NCBI GenBank assembly: GCA_016709765.1
Contig: JADJMD010000016.1
Location: 124,001 to 188,000, forward strand
Source: Ignavibacteriales bacterium
Lineage (GTDB): Bacteria; Bacteroidota; Ignavibacteria; Ignavibacteriales; Ignavibacteriaceae
Reading direction: 5' to 3'
DNA length: 64,000 nucleotides
In this document: positions 48,772 to 57,617 of the stretch, in pieces
Position numbering within the stretch: the stretch's first letter is position 1
Layout: every line of letters begins with the position of its first letter
Made by a program: the position numbers and the translations under genes
Notes under the pieces: generated by a model
The model's database searches: none
What the model was told of the DNA's origin: nothing
What the model saw: only the letters and a program-made list of their open reading frames with translations

Positions 48772-49113
48772 TTATTCTCCTTTAAGAGTAAGTAACCAAT
48801 CAACCAAAGTTTTAAGATCTTGATCACTTCCTTTAAAAGAAGATTTATGATCCTTGTCGTTTAACTTGGTTTCTTTTTTTAAATACTTCATTAAAAATTC
48901 TTTAGTTTTTTCTTTTCCTACAGTTGAAAGATCAACGGCATCAGATTTTTTAGATTCAATACCAGCAGAAGTAACCGTGTGGCACATTGAACATTTATTG
49001 TTCACAAAAATTTGTTTACCGTCATCAACAGGTTGATTAGCAATCGTAAAAGCAAATCCGTATAAAGCAACTATCGTTACAACTAATCCAAGATAAATCA
49101 ATATATTTTTCAT
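48772..49113 (-). CDS. Small monohaem cytochrome c, first gene of the electron-transfer operon
   Basis: 113 residues with an N-terminal hydrophobic helix (signal or anchor, NILIYLGLVVTIVALYGFAF) and one haem site, CSMCH, near residue 43. Its C-terminal KGSDQDLKTLVDWLLTLK is a typical class I cytochrome helix. It is only 6 bases from the next gene and would act as the periplasmic electron partner. A possible sigma-54 promoter lies at 49168-49183. Confidence 0.87.
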   Translation of the reverse strand: MKNILIYLGLVVTIVALYGFAFTIANQPVDDGKQIFVNNKCSMCHTVTSAGIESKKSDAVDLSTVGKEKTKEFLMKYLKKETKLNDKDHKSSFKGSDQDLKTLVDWLLTLKGE

Positions 49114-49167
49114 TTTGTTTTTCCTTTTATTGTGAACTACTTAGTTATTGATTTTGTGCCCTTATGT

Positions 49168-49183
49168 TACAATTAGAATACCA
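49168..49183 (-). promoter_or_regulatory. Possible sigma-54 promoter of the cytochrome operon
   Basis: Read on the minus strand, TGGTATTCTAATTGTA has GG and GT spaced by ten bases, close to the consensus TGGCAC-N5-TTGCA (GG-N10-GC) but with the C of the -12 element replaced. The leader to the cytochrome c start would be about 44 bases. Confidence 0.4.
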
Positions 49184-49194
49184 CAGTTTCAATG

Positions 49195-49326
49195 TTAATT
49201 ATTTGTTAAAAATCCAGTATTATGTTTGTTCAGAATTGCTAATTTCTCAGCTTTGGGAAGTCCATTTGCAACAATTTCGCAAGAATTGGAATGTTTTTTA
49301 ATTGTTGTCGCATCAAACATTTTCAT
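49195..49326 (-). CDS. Possible 43-residue small protein
   Basis: An ATG-started frame encodes MKMFDATTIKKHSNSCEIVA and continues to a stop at 49195. It lies between the receiver gene and the cytochrome operon and was not long enough to stand out by length. Codon content is unremarkable and its ribosome binding site is weak, so it may be chance. It resembles no family I recognise. Confidence 0.3.
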   Translation of the reverse strand: MKMFDATTIKKHSNSCEIVANGLPKAEKLAILNKHNTGFLTNN

Positions 49327-49403
49327 CGTGATGTTCTAAAAAAAATACTATTAATTAGTTTTTATTGAACACTATTGGAGCAAAAGGATTTAATAATTTT
49401 GTA

Positions 49404-49763
49404 CTAAGCGCTGGCCAACAAATTTGGTATTTTAGAGGCAATTTCGTTTAGGTCAAAAGGCTTATAAAAAATTTCATTTACAAATTTCTTAATCATTCCT
49501 TCTGGTTCTTTAACTCTGTTGTTAAATACATACGTAAGTATTAATGGAACATCAGCTTTACATTTTTTGAACTCTTCACATTTTAGAATCACCTTCGAAT
49601 CAGGTTCGGTATCCATAATAACCAAATCAGCTGAACCATTACAAACAAGTGAAGACACAACTTCCATATCGGTAGTTGCAACAACTTTATATTGTGTTTG
49701 AAGGTACATAAGAAGACTGTAACACAAGCTAAAATCTGGGCTGTATATAACTATATTTTTCAT
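49404..49763 (-). CDS. Single-domain response regulator receiver protein (partly degenerate)
   Basis: 119 residues. Receiver features are DLVIMDTEPDS (phospho-Asp about 51), a Thr in LILTYVF and the Lys in FYKPFDLNE. The usual acidic pair at the N-terminus is reduced to SPDFSLC, so magnesium binding may be altered. It has no output domain and could act as a phosphate sink or a protein-protein adapter in the regulatory circuit with the neighbouring kinase and NtrC-type regulator. A strong sigma-54 promoter lies 49-64 bases upstream of the start. Confidence 0.8.
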   Translation of the reverse strand: MKNIVIYSPDFSLCYSLLMYLQTQYKVVATTDMEVVSSLVCNGSADLVIMDTEPDSKVILKCEEFKKCKADVPLILTYVFNNRVKEPEGMIKKFVNEIFYKPFDLNEIASKIPNLLASA

Positions 49764-49811
49764 TTTTTTTGTGATACTTTTCCTCAGTGAGTGGAAAAGT
49801 TGATATAATTT

Positions 49812-49827
49812 TGCTATTTGTGTGCCA
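49812..49827 (-). promoter_or_regulatory. Sigma-54 promoter (-24/-12 type) before the receiver gene
   Basis: On the minus strand the site is TGGCACACAAATAGCA, matching TGGCAC-N5-TTGCA at all of TGGCAC and GCA, with exact GG-N10-GC spacing. The leader to the ATG at 49763 would be about 38 bases. An NtrC-type activator is encoded just upstream. Confidence 0.75.
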
Positions 49828-49981
49828 ATATCGGTTGTAAAGATATAGTGCAGGTAATTGAGAGTTTTTGAAGGATTGTTTGCAAGAATTTTAAATTATA
49901 TTCTCGCAATTGAAAATCAGTAAAATGGCATTTTAATTATTGAGAATAAATCCAAATAACATAAAAGCTGATAAATCTCTA

Positions 49982-51337
49982 CTAAACTTTAATATCGAGC
50001 TCTTTTAATTTGCGATATAATGTTGATAGACCAACTCGCAATGCATCAGCAGTTTTTTCTTTGTTATTATCGTTATTCTCCAAAGCTCGGATGATAAAAT
50101 CCCTTTCAAACTTTCGCACAGAATCATCAAGTGAGCCGCTAAATGAAAAATCTATTTCATCATTTTTTGGTTTAAACGTTTGTGGTAGTTCCTGCAAGGT
50201 AATCATTTCACCTTTACAAAAAATAACAGCTCGTTCAATAATATTTTCGAGTTCTCTAATTTCACCTTTCCACTCGTGATTTAGTATTGCACGCATAGCT
50301 TCACTATCAATCCCTTTAATATTCTTATTCAACTCTTTGCGATATTTATCAAGAAAATGATCAGCAAGTAATGGAATATCTTCTTCTCTTTCTTTTAGAG
50401 AGGGGAGATGAATATCAACAACATTTATTCTATAAAAAAGATCTTCGCGAAATTTTCCAGTCTTAACTTCTTCTTCAAGATTTCTATTTGTTGTAGCGAT
50501 AAATCTTGTATTAACGGAAAGCGATACTGTTGTGCCTACTGGAGTATATTCTTTTTCTTGTATTGCTCTTAATAATTTCACCTGAAGCTGAGGAGGCATT
50601 TCGCTTATCTCATCTAAAAATAAAGTGCCACCATTTGCAGCTTTCATATAGCCGTCCTTATCAGAAATAGCGCCGGTAAATGCACCTTTCTTATGCCCAA
50701 ATAATTCGCTTTCAATCAAATTTTCTGAAATGGCTCCACAATTGACTGCGACGAACGGTTTATTTTTTCGATGGCTTTTATAATGTAAAGCACGCGCTAC
50801 AAGTTCTTTACCTGTTCCACTATTTCCACTTATAAGCACAGTTGAATCAGTTTCTGCTACAGCTTCAATCATCTCATAGACTTTTTTTATATTTATACTT
50901 TTACCAACAATATTTTCAAAATCATATTTCCTGTGTATTTCTTCACGCAAGACGCGGTTTTCTAACAGTAATTCTCTTAATTCAAAAAGTCTTTTTGTTT
51001 TGATTAGAAGTTCATCAAATTCGATTGGCTTTAAAATGTAATCACTAGCACCATTTCTAAGAGCTGTTATAGCAGTATCTAATGATCCAAATGCTGTTAT
51101 CATAATAACAGAAGTTTGAAAGTTTAATGTTTTAATCTTTTCTAATAATTCTGTTCCTTTCATAAAAGGCATTTCAATATCTGTTATTACTAGATCAAAA
51201 TGATTTGCTATCATTTTGTCGTAAGCAATTTTTCCATTCTCAGCTTTATCAACCTGGTAGCCTTCTTTTTCAAGAATATAGAATAATGAATCTCTAATTA
51301 TTTCTTCATCATCAACTACTAAAATTTTATGAGCCAT
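49982..51337 (-). CDS. NtrC-family sigma-54-dependent response regulator
   Basis: 451 residues: a receiver (VVDDEE, phospho-Asp53 in LVITDIEMP, Lys in YILKPIEFD), a sigma-54 AAA+ domain (Walker A GNSGTGKE at 171-178, the sigma-54-binding loop GAFTGA at 218-223, GTLFLDEI) and a Fis-type HTH at the C-terminus (RALENNDNNKEKTADAL). It activates transcription by sigma-54 RNA polymerase. The histidine kinase gene lies 21 bases upstream on the same strand, and candidate sigma-54 promoters lie just downstream, so local autoregulation of the receiver and cytochrome genes is a good inference. Confidence 0.95.
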   Translation of the reverse strand: MAHKILVVDDEEIIRDSLFYILEKEGYQVDKAENGKIAYDKMIANHFDLVITDIEMPFMKGTELLEKIKTLNFQTSVIMITAFGSLDTAITALRNGASDYILKPIEFDELLIKTKRLFELRELLLENRVLREEIHRKYDFENIVGKSINIKKVYEMIEAVAETDSTVLISGNSGTGKELVARALHYKSHRKNKPFVAVNCGAISENLIESELFGHKKGAFTGAISDKDGYMKAANGGTLFLDEISEMPPQLQVKLLRAIQEKEYTPVGTTVSLSVNTRFIATTNRNLEEEVKTGKFREDLFYRINVVDIHLPSLKEREEDIPLLADHFLDKYRKELNKNIKGIDSEAMRAILNHEWKGEIRELENIIERAVIFCKGEMITLQELPQTFKPKNDEIDFSFSGSLDDSVRKFERDFIIRALENNDNNKEKTADALRVGLSTLYRKLKELDIKV

Positions 51338-51358
51338 TTCTAATCCTAATTTCTTTTT

Positions 51359-52782
51359 TTAACTAATTGGTAATTTTATAATAAATGTTGTGCCTTCGTT
51401 AACCTTACTTTTTATTTTAATATCGCCCTGAAAGCTTTTTACAATGCCGTAACTAACCCATAAACCAAGCCCGGTTCCTTTACCTTCTTTTTTGGTTGTA
51501 AAAAAGGGCTCAAAAACTTTAGTGATATGTTCTTCTTTGATTCCTGGACCCGTATCGGAAAAAGTTAAAGTTACTTCATCACCATTACACTCCGATTTTA
51601 CAGAAATTTTTTCAAGTTTACTTGCTCTTTTTTTCTCTGCAATTGCATCCACAGCGTTTAATAATATGTTAACAAACACCTGTTGAATTTGATCAGAAAT
51701 TAGTGGAAGCATCGGAATATCTTGTGTTAAATCAGTTTCAAAAATTACATCTTTTGCTTTAGTGCCAACTTTCGTTATTTCCACAGCTTCGTGAATAACT
51801 TTATTTATGTCTGTTAACGCAAGTTCATAATTTGATGGACGGGAAAAATCCACAAGATCCCTAATGATTTTTGAGATACGAGTGACCTGACTTTTTACCA
51901 ATCCAAGCTTTTCATTTACAAAAGGATCAGTTGTAATTCTTTGTGCAACTTGAACTAAAGCGGAAATTGATGCAAGTGGATTACCTACTTCGTGCGCTAT
52001 CCCTGCAGCCAGTGTCCCTATACTTTCCATTTTCTGAGTGTGTATGAGTTGTCTTTCTAAAGTCCTTTTTCTGTTAGATCGCGATGTATCCCAAAATAGC
52101 CGGTAACCTTTCCTTCTTTATCTAATATAGGCGAGATTAAAAGTTGAGTAAAAAAAGATTCGCCATTTTTTCTAAGATTTTCAATCTCGCCTACCCAAAC
52201 TTTTCCACTGGAAATTGTATCCCACATTTTATCCCAAAATTTTGAAGAATTTTTTCCGCTGCCAAATATTTTAGGATTTTTACCAAGCAGTTCTTCTTTA
52301 GAATATCCACTTGAAATCTCAAACGCTCTATTTACATAAATCATTTTACCATTAAGATCAGTAATCTGTAATGGATTAACAGTATTCTCAGCAACATTAA
52401 AAAATCTTATTAAATCGATTTCTTTTTTCTTTTCTTCGCTGATATCTCTTGCTGTAACAAAGATGAGTTTTTCGTTAAATCCATTACTGGCAAAAGGAAC
52501 AAAAACTAGATTAACGTTAACAAAGTTTTTGTTAATAAAAAGTCTTGTTTCAATTTCTGATGAAATACCTGTTGAAAACGAGTCTTTAAATAGTAATTCT
52601 GTTTTACTTCTATCACAAAGTTCTACATAATCAAAAAATATTTCTGGTTTATTGATATTAAGATCTAAATGATTTCTTGATGATTTGTTTAAAAATTTTA
52701 TGTCCCCATTTGCATTCAGTAGAAAACACATATCAGGAAAACCGTCAAATAAAGAGAAATCAAATGTTATATTTTCGTTCAT
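51359..52782 (-). CDS. PAS-domain sensor histidine kinase, partner of the NtrC-type regulator (frameshifted)
   Basis: The N-terminal 241 codons hold two PAS domains (the second with NPLQITDLNGKMIYVNRAFE and GYFGIHRDLTEK). They end at a TAG because an A is missing in the run opposite 52066-52070. With that base restored, LTEKRTLERQLIHTQK joins directly to MESIGTLAAGIAHEVGNP, the HisKA H-box (phospho-His in AHEVGNP), and then the HATPase domain (DTGPGIKEEH, KGTGLGLWVS). There is no membrane helix, so this is a cytosolic kinase, probably sensing redox or a small molecule through PAS. It precedes the NtrC-type regulator by 21 bases. Confidence 0.88.
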
Positions 52783-52915
52783 TGGGGATAATAATTTTTT
52801 TTAATAATTGTTGCGTTAAAATAAGTATTCCTTAACTATTTAATGACATAAAAATAGAAGACTATCACAACATTTTACTATTTTTTGTTTCAGAATGGAA
52901 TATCTATTTTAATAT

Positions 52916-53398
52916 ATGTTTGAAATCAGAAATGTATTTAAGTACAAATTAGTCTGGCTGAACGCAATTTTATGTGTTTTGTTTGGCGCAATATCTTTTT
53001 TCTACTTCGAAGCAGCTGCATTACTTTTTGTTTTGTTAAGCAATTTGTTTGATATACTTGGTTATCATTTTTCATTAATCAGGAGAACAAATCAATTACC
53101 TGAAAAAATAATAATTCACTCTTACAGAATAAACCAGTTTATGTATGATGCTCTTTTACTCATATTGATTGGAATTCAGTTCGATTGGATAGCTGCACTT
53201 GCTGGTTGGGTAATGAAAGAATTCGGTTTGCAGGATGTGTTTTATTATTTGTTCCTTAAAGAAAAACTTCCGCTAAAATGGACTTGGATGAAATGGACCC
53301 CACTTGGGTTCTTAAAAGGTGATTTAACAAAATACGAAATTGTTTTTCAGGCTATTGTTGGAGTTTTAATAGCAGTTACGCTTTTAATTTTAAGGTAA
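52916..53398 (+). CDS. Small multi-spanning membrane protein of unknown function
   Basis: 160 residues with about four predicted helices (LVWLNAILCVLFGAISFFYF, AAALLFVLLSNLFDILGYHF, YDALLLILIGIQFDWIAAL, IVFQAIVGVLIAVTLLIL). I recognise no named family. It is divergent from the kinase gene and starts a two-gene unit: the nitrilase-family gene begins 7 bases after its stop, so they are probably co-transcribed. Confidence 0.7.
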   Translation: MFEIRNVFKYKLVWLNAILCVLFGAISFFYFEAAALLFVLLSNLFDILGYHFSLIRRTNQLPEKIIIHSYRINQFMYDALLLILIGIQFDWIAALAGWVMKEFGLQDVFYYLFLKEKLPLKWTWMKWTPLGFLKGDLTKYEIVFQAIVGVLIAVTLLILR

Positions 53399-53405
53399 AA
53401 ATTTT

Positions 53406-54176
53406 ATGAAGAATAAAATAAAAATAGGATTGGTTCAGTACTCTCCCGTTTGGGAAGATAAAGCCGAAAGTATTGAAAAAATAAAAACCTTGGTTAACGA
53501 TGTTTCAAAAATTGATTTATTAATTTTCCCCGAGATGAGTCTTACCGGTTTTACAATGAAATCAGATAAATATACAGAAGATTTAATGGGTGCGAGCTAT
53601 CTTTTCTTTTCATCACTTGCAAAAGAAAAAAATTGTGCTGTTATGTATGGTTTGATTGAAAAAGGGAAGAGGAAAAATTTTAATACTCTTGTACACTTAA
53701 ATAATCAAGGAAAAATAATTTCTAAGTACCGAAAAATTCATCCATTTTCATATTCAAAAGAACATATTTTTTATGGAAAAGGAAAAAAAATAACAACTGC
53801 AAGAGTTAAAGGATTTAACATTGGACTTTCTATTTGTTATGATTTACGTTTCCCTGAGTTGTATCGTTTTTACGCAAAAGAAAAAGTTCATTTAATAGTT
53901 GATATTGCAAATTGGCCTGATACGAGAATCGAACATTGGCGTGCCCTATTAAAAGCTCGTGCAATTGAAAATCAATGTTATGTTGCAGGAATAAATCGTG
54001 TTGGCAGTGATCCAAAATTACATTACAATGGATTTAGTTCTGTGTTTGATCCTATGGGAAAAGAAATTGCTGCTTTTGAAAATGATGAGATGATTATCGA
54101 AGCAGAAATTGATAAAGTTTATGTGAATGAAGTGCGAAAGAAATTACCTTTTTTGAGTGATTTGAGATTGATATGA
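53406..54176 (+). CDS. Carbon-nitrogen hydrolase (nitrilase superfamily, omega-amidase-like)
   Basis: 256 residues, full length. The catalytic Glu (FPEMSLTGF), Lys (KYRKIHPF) and Cys (SICYDLRFPE) are all present. The size and the RRFPEL-like region resemble the omega-amidase/NIT2-like branch, which deamidates alpha-ketoglutaramate or similar amides. The exact substrate is uncertain. It is cytosolic and converges on the small secreted protein gene on the other strand. Confidence 0.92.
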   Translation: MKNKIKIGLVQYSPVWEDKAESIEKIKTLVNDVSKIDLLIFPEMSLTGFTMKSDKYTEDLMGASYLFFSSLAKEKNCAVMYGLIEKGKRKNFNTLVHLNNQGKIISKYRKIHPFSYSKEHIFYGKGKKITTARVKGFNIGLSICYDLRFPELYRFYAKEKVHLIVDIANWPDTRIEHWRALLKARAIENQCYVAGINRVGSDPKLHYNGFSSVFDPMGKEIAAFENDEMIIEAEIDKVYVNEVRKKLPFLSDLRLI

Positions 54177-54179
54177 TTT

Positions 54180-54611
54180 TTATTTTGCAATTGATAATAT
54201 TGCTAATATAATTGCCATAACTTTCTGCGAAATTCCTAAATACTTTGTAACAATACCCAAATCATATTTATTCCGATCTTTCTTTGCTAATTCCATTAAC
54301 AAACTAAATGATTCTTTAAAGGATTCGAGTTTTTCTTTGGAATAATCTTTTAGATCTAAATTATATGGCTGTAAAAAAAGTGCGGAATCATTAATAGATT
54401 TTGAATAAAAATTTAATCCAAATAAAATATCCAGTCCCATTCGTTTCTTTACATCAATGCGGAAAAATTTTTTAAATTGTAAATCATTTTTGATTATGGG
54501 ATTAAAAAACGAAGTGGAATCTTTAATGGAAATATCGTTAAGATTTTCTTGAGAAAAACATTTGCACTGAAAGATAAAGATGCAAATAATAGTTAACTTA
54601 AAACATATCAT
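54180..54611 (-). CDS. Small secreted protein of unknown function
   Basis: 143 residues, with a signal peptide (MICFKLTIICIFIFQCKCFSQ) and a C-terminal hydrophobic stretch (VMAIILAILSIA) that could anchor it. No conserved domain is recognised. It lies 3 bases from the convergent nitrilase gene; its start at 54611 is the only visible one. Confidence 0.65.
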   Translation of the reverse strand: MICFKLTIICIFIFQCKCFSQENLNDISIKDSTSFFNPIIKNDLQFKKFFRIDVKKRMGLDILFGLNFYSKSINDSALFLQPYNLDLKDYSKEKLESFKESFSLLMELAKKDRNKYDLGIVTKYLGISQKVMAIILAILSIAK

Positions 54612-54727
54612 TTGAGATTTAGTTTTTTAAGAACTAGTAAAACTTAAGCTCGACGTAAATCAAATTCAATGGAAATAAAATATAACCAAAATATACTTTT
54701 TAGATCCATTAGTTTTCCTTTATAAAA

Positions 54728-54747
54728 AAGGACTCTTGCGAGTCCTT
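54728..54747 (-). terminator. Rho-independent terminator of katG
   Basis: AAGGACTC (54728-54735) pairs with GAGTCCTT (54740-54747), loop TTGC. On the minus strand the stem is followed by a T run, about 50 bases after the katG stop. Confidence 0.8.
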
Positions 54748-54797
54748 AATTTGTAATAACAGAATTAATTTCTGATTATCTTAACATAGCGCATAGC

Positions 54798-56993
54798 TTA
54801 CTTCAAGTCGAAACGGTCAAGGTTCATAACTTTGTTCCAGGCGGTAACAAAGTCATGCACAAACTTTTCTTTTGCATCATCCTGTGCATAGACTTCTGCA
54901 AGTGCACGGAGCTGTGAGTTTGAACCGAAAATCAAATCAACACGGGTTCCCGTCCACTTGAGTTGGTTTGTCTTACGATCGCATCCTTCAAAAGTATCTC
55001 CGGTATCAGATATTGGTTTCCACTTGGTGCCCATATCAAGCAAGTTGACAAAGAAGTCGTTAGTTAGTTTTCCAACCTGATCTGTAAACACACCATGTTT
55101 TGATTGATCATGGTTTGCACTAAGTACACGCAAACCACCAACGAGCACTGTCATCTCCGGTGCACTTAAAGTAAGTAGCTGTGCTTTGTCTATCAGCATT
55201 TCCTCTGCTGAAACTGTGTAAGCTTTCTTTTGATAATTACGGAAACCATCAGCCTCGGGTTCCATTACACTGAATGATTCTACATCGGTCTGAGCTTGTG
55301 ATGCATCCATACGTCCCGGAGTAAACGGAACTTCAATCTTGTAACCGGCATCTTTAGCTGCTGCTTCAACACCAGCACATCCACCCAGAACGATTAGATC
55401 AGCCAGAGAAACTTTTTTGCCATCCTTTTGTGAATTGTTAAAATCTTTCTGAATGCTTTTAAGTTTTTTCAGTACCTTTTCAAGTTGTGCTGGTTGGTTT
55501 ACTTCCCAGTCCTTTTGTGGTTCTAAACGAATACGCGCACCGTTAGCTCCACCACGCATATCCGAACCACGAAAAGTAGATGCAGAAGCCCACGCAGTAG
55601 AAACCAGTTCTGATACTGAGAGTCCTGAATCAACGATTTTAGTTTTGAGTCCTGCAATATCCTTTTTATTAATAAGCTTATGATTAACTGCTGGAACTGG
55701 GTCCTGCCATATCAGGTCTGCCTTTGGAACTTCTGGTCCGAGATAACGAGCTTTTGGTCCCATATCACGGTGAGTCAGTTTAAACCATGCTCTTGCAAAT
55801 GCATCAGCAAATGCTTTTGGATCCTTGTGGAATCTTCGTGAAATAGGTTCGTAAATTGGATCGAAGCGTAAAGATAAATCTGCGGTTGTCATCGTAGGTG
55901 GATGCTTCTTGGATGGATCGTGAGCATCCGGTATCATATGTTCTGGTTTAACGTTCTTAGCTTGCCACTGCCATGCACCAGCCGGGCTTTTAACCTTTTC
56001 CCACTCGTAACCAAAAAGCATATCAAAATATCCCATATCCCATTTTGTTGGATTTGGCTTCCACGCACCTTCTAATCCGCTTGTAGTTGCATGCTGAGCT
56101 TTACCAGTTCCAAATTTATTGATCCAGCCTAAACCCTGTTCTTCTATAGGTGCAGCTTCTGGTTCGGGACCAACTAACTTTGGATCACCTGCGCCATGCA
56201 TTTTACCAAATGTGTGTCCACCAGCAGTTAGAGCTACGGTTTCTTCATCATTCATAGCCATACGTGCAAATGTTTCGCGCACATCACGACCTGAAGCTAC
56301 TGGATCTGGATTGCCATTCGGACCTTCGGGATTTACATAGATTAGTCCCATCTGTACAGCGGCTAAAGGATTCTCGAGCTCGCGTTCACCACTATAACGT
56401 TTATCTCCCAGCCATGTATCTTCGTTGCCCCAGTAGATGTCTTCTTCTGGCTGATAGATGTCAGCGCGTCCACCTCCGAAACCAAATGTCTTGAAGCCCA
56501 TCGATTCTAATGCGCTGTTGCCGGCTAAGATAAAAAGGTCAGCCCAGGAAATTTTGTTTCCATATTTTTGTTTGATAGGCCAGAGCAGACGGCGTGCTTT
56601 ATCAAGGTTGCCATTGTCAGGCCAACTGTTTATAGGAGCAAAACGTTGATTACCTGTTCCGCCTCCACCGCGACCATCAGCAGTTCGGTAAGTTCCGGCA
56701 CTGTGCCATGCCATACGAATAAACAAACTCCCATAATGACCCCAGTCAGCAGGCCACCAATCTTGCGACTCAGTCATCAGAGCATAAAGATCTTTCTTCA
56801 GTGCTTTCATATCAAGTTTCTTAAATTCTTTAGCATAATCGAAATCCGGATCCATCGGGTTGGAAGCCGGTGCATGTTGGTGAAGGATGCCAAGGTTCAA
56901 CTGATTGGGCCACCAATCTCTGTTCGATGTGCCTTTGCCAGTGGTATGGTTGTGAGCCCCGTGCGGTACAGGACATTTACTTTCATCACTCAT
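54798..56993 (-). CDS. katG: Bifunctional catalase-peroxidase
   Basis: 731 residues, the normal two-domain KatG length. The distal haem pocket motif RMAWHSAGTYR and the proximal-His motif AGGHTFGKMHGAG are present, as is the covalent-adduct region including the Met in the SGLEGAW surroundings. It breaks down hydrogen peroxide to water and oxygen and has peroxidase activity. It follows the DUF454 gene by 13 bases and lies near a divergent oxyR, which is the expected arrangement for peroxide-induced katG. No frame lesions are seen over 2.2 kb. Confidence 0.98.
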   Translation of the reverse strand: MSDESKCPVPHGAHNHTTGKGTSNRDWWPNQLNLGILHQHAPASNPMDPDFDYAKEFKKLDMKALKKDLYALMTESQDWWPADWGHYGSLFIRMAWHSAGTYRTADGRGGGGTGNQRFAPINSWPDNGNLDKARRLLWPIKQKYGNKISWADLFILAGNSALESMGFKTFGFGGGRADIYQPEEDIYWGNEDTWLGDKRYSGERELENPLAAVQMGLIYVNPEGPNGNPDPVASGRDVRETFARMAMNDEETVALTAGGHTFGKMHGAGDPKLVGPEPEAAPIEEQGLGWINKFGTGKAQHATTSGLEGAWKPNPTKWDMGYFDMLFGYEWEKVKSPAGAWQWQAKNVKPEHMIPDAHDPSKKHPPTMTTADLSLRFDPIYEPISRRFHKDPKAFADAFARAWFKLTHRDMGPKARYLGPEVPKADLIWQDPVPAVNHKLINKKDIAGLKTKIVDSGLSVSELVSTAWASASTFRGSDMRGGANGARIRLEPQKDWEVNQPAQLEKVLKKLKSIQKDFNNSQKDGKKVSLADLIVLGGCAGVEAAAKDAGYKIEVPFTPGRMDASQAQTDVESFSVMEPEADGFRNYQKKAYTVSAEEMLIDKAQLLTLSAPEMTVLVGGLRVLSANHDQSKHGVFTDQVGKLTNDFFVNLLDMGTKWKPISDTGDTFEGCDRKTNQLKWTGTRVDLIFGSNSQLRALAEVYAQDDAKEKFVHDFVTAWNKVMNLDRFDLK

Positions 56994-57006
56994 ATTAGTT
57001 CTCCAT

Positions 57007-57441
57007 TTAGTTATATAATTTATTTGTATTAAAATTTTCTTTGATCTCTAATCGTTTTGTCTTAATCATTAAAAGATGAATTGTAACTCCTATTGCAATT
57101 GCAAATAAAATTAATTTGATATAAAGTTCATTTGTAAGTAGAAAGGCTGATAAAAAAATTGATGTCCAAAGTGTAATTATGTTTACAATTTTTGCATTAC
57201 GAGTTAGTCCCGTTTTATTTTGATAATTATCAATATATCCGCCAAGTATTTTATGATTTCTTAACCACTCATTTGCTTTTGGTGAGCTTTTTAGAAAACA
57301 AATTGAGGCTAGAATCAGAAAAATAGTTGTGGGTAAAAGCGGTAGAAAAATTCCAATTACGCCGATTGCAACAAGAACAAATCCACTTAATAGATAGAAA
57401 TATTTTACAAATGGCGAAATGGGGATTGTTTGTTCTTTCAT
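57007..57441 (-). CDS. YbaN-type inner-membrane protein (DUF454)
   Basis: 144 residues with four hydrophobic stretches: VKYFYLLSGFVLVAIGVIGIF, LLPTTIFLILASICFLKSSP, NIITLWTSIFLSAFLL and LILFAIAIGVTIHLLM. The central LPLLPTTIFLILAS and the following short loop, KANEWLRNHKILGGYI, are the DUF454/YbaN signature. Function is unknown in the family. It is placed upstream of katG with 13 bases between, probably one operon, so it may be co-induced by peroxide. Confidence 0.85.
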   Translation of the reverse strand: MKEQTIPISPFVKYFYLLSGFVLVAIGVIGIFLPLLPTTIFLILASICFLKSSPKANEWLRNHKILGGYIDNYQNKTGLTRNAKIVNIITLWTSIFLSAFLLTNELYIKLILFAIAIGVTIHLLMIKTKRLEIKENFNTNKLYN

Positions 57442-57617
57442 AACTAAGCAGTATTAAAATTAAGTTGAATTTATTACTAAGATATAATATGAAATTATAA
57501 TCCGTTAATATCAAATTGATTATCTCTATACTATTATAGATAAGATTTATAACAACCATTTTAGCGAAAATTCCACAATTTTAAGTTAAAGATTTGTTAA
57601 TTTTACACAGAAAATAT
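57442..57617. promoter_or_regulatory. Divergent promoter region of ybaN-katG and oxyR
   Basis: About 175 AT-rich bases separate the outward-facing genes. This is where OxyR would be expected to bind; I could not identify the operator unambiguously. Confidence 0.4.

Noticed and set aside
52066..52070. Programmed -1 slippage in the histidine kinase, and likewise in vanX and cytochrome b561
   Set aside because: The direction fits but the sites do not form an X XXY YYZ heptamer in phase (GAA AAA GGA, AAA AAT, GAA AAG), so single-base error is simpler.
54798..56993. Long open frames opposite katG and opposite typA
   Set aside because: They lie antisense to highly conserved enzymes, lack family resemblance and follow from codon bias of the real genes.
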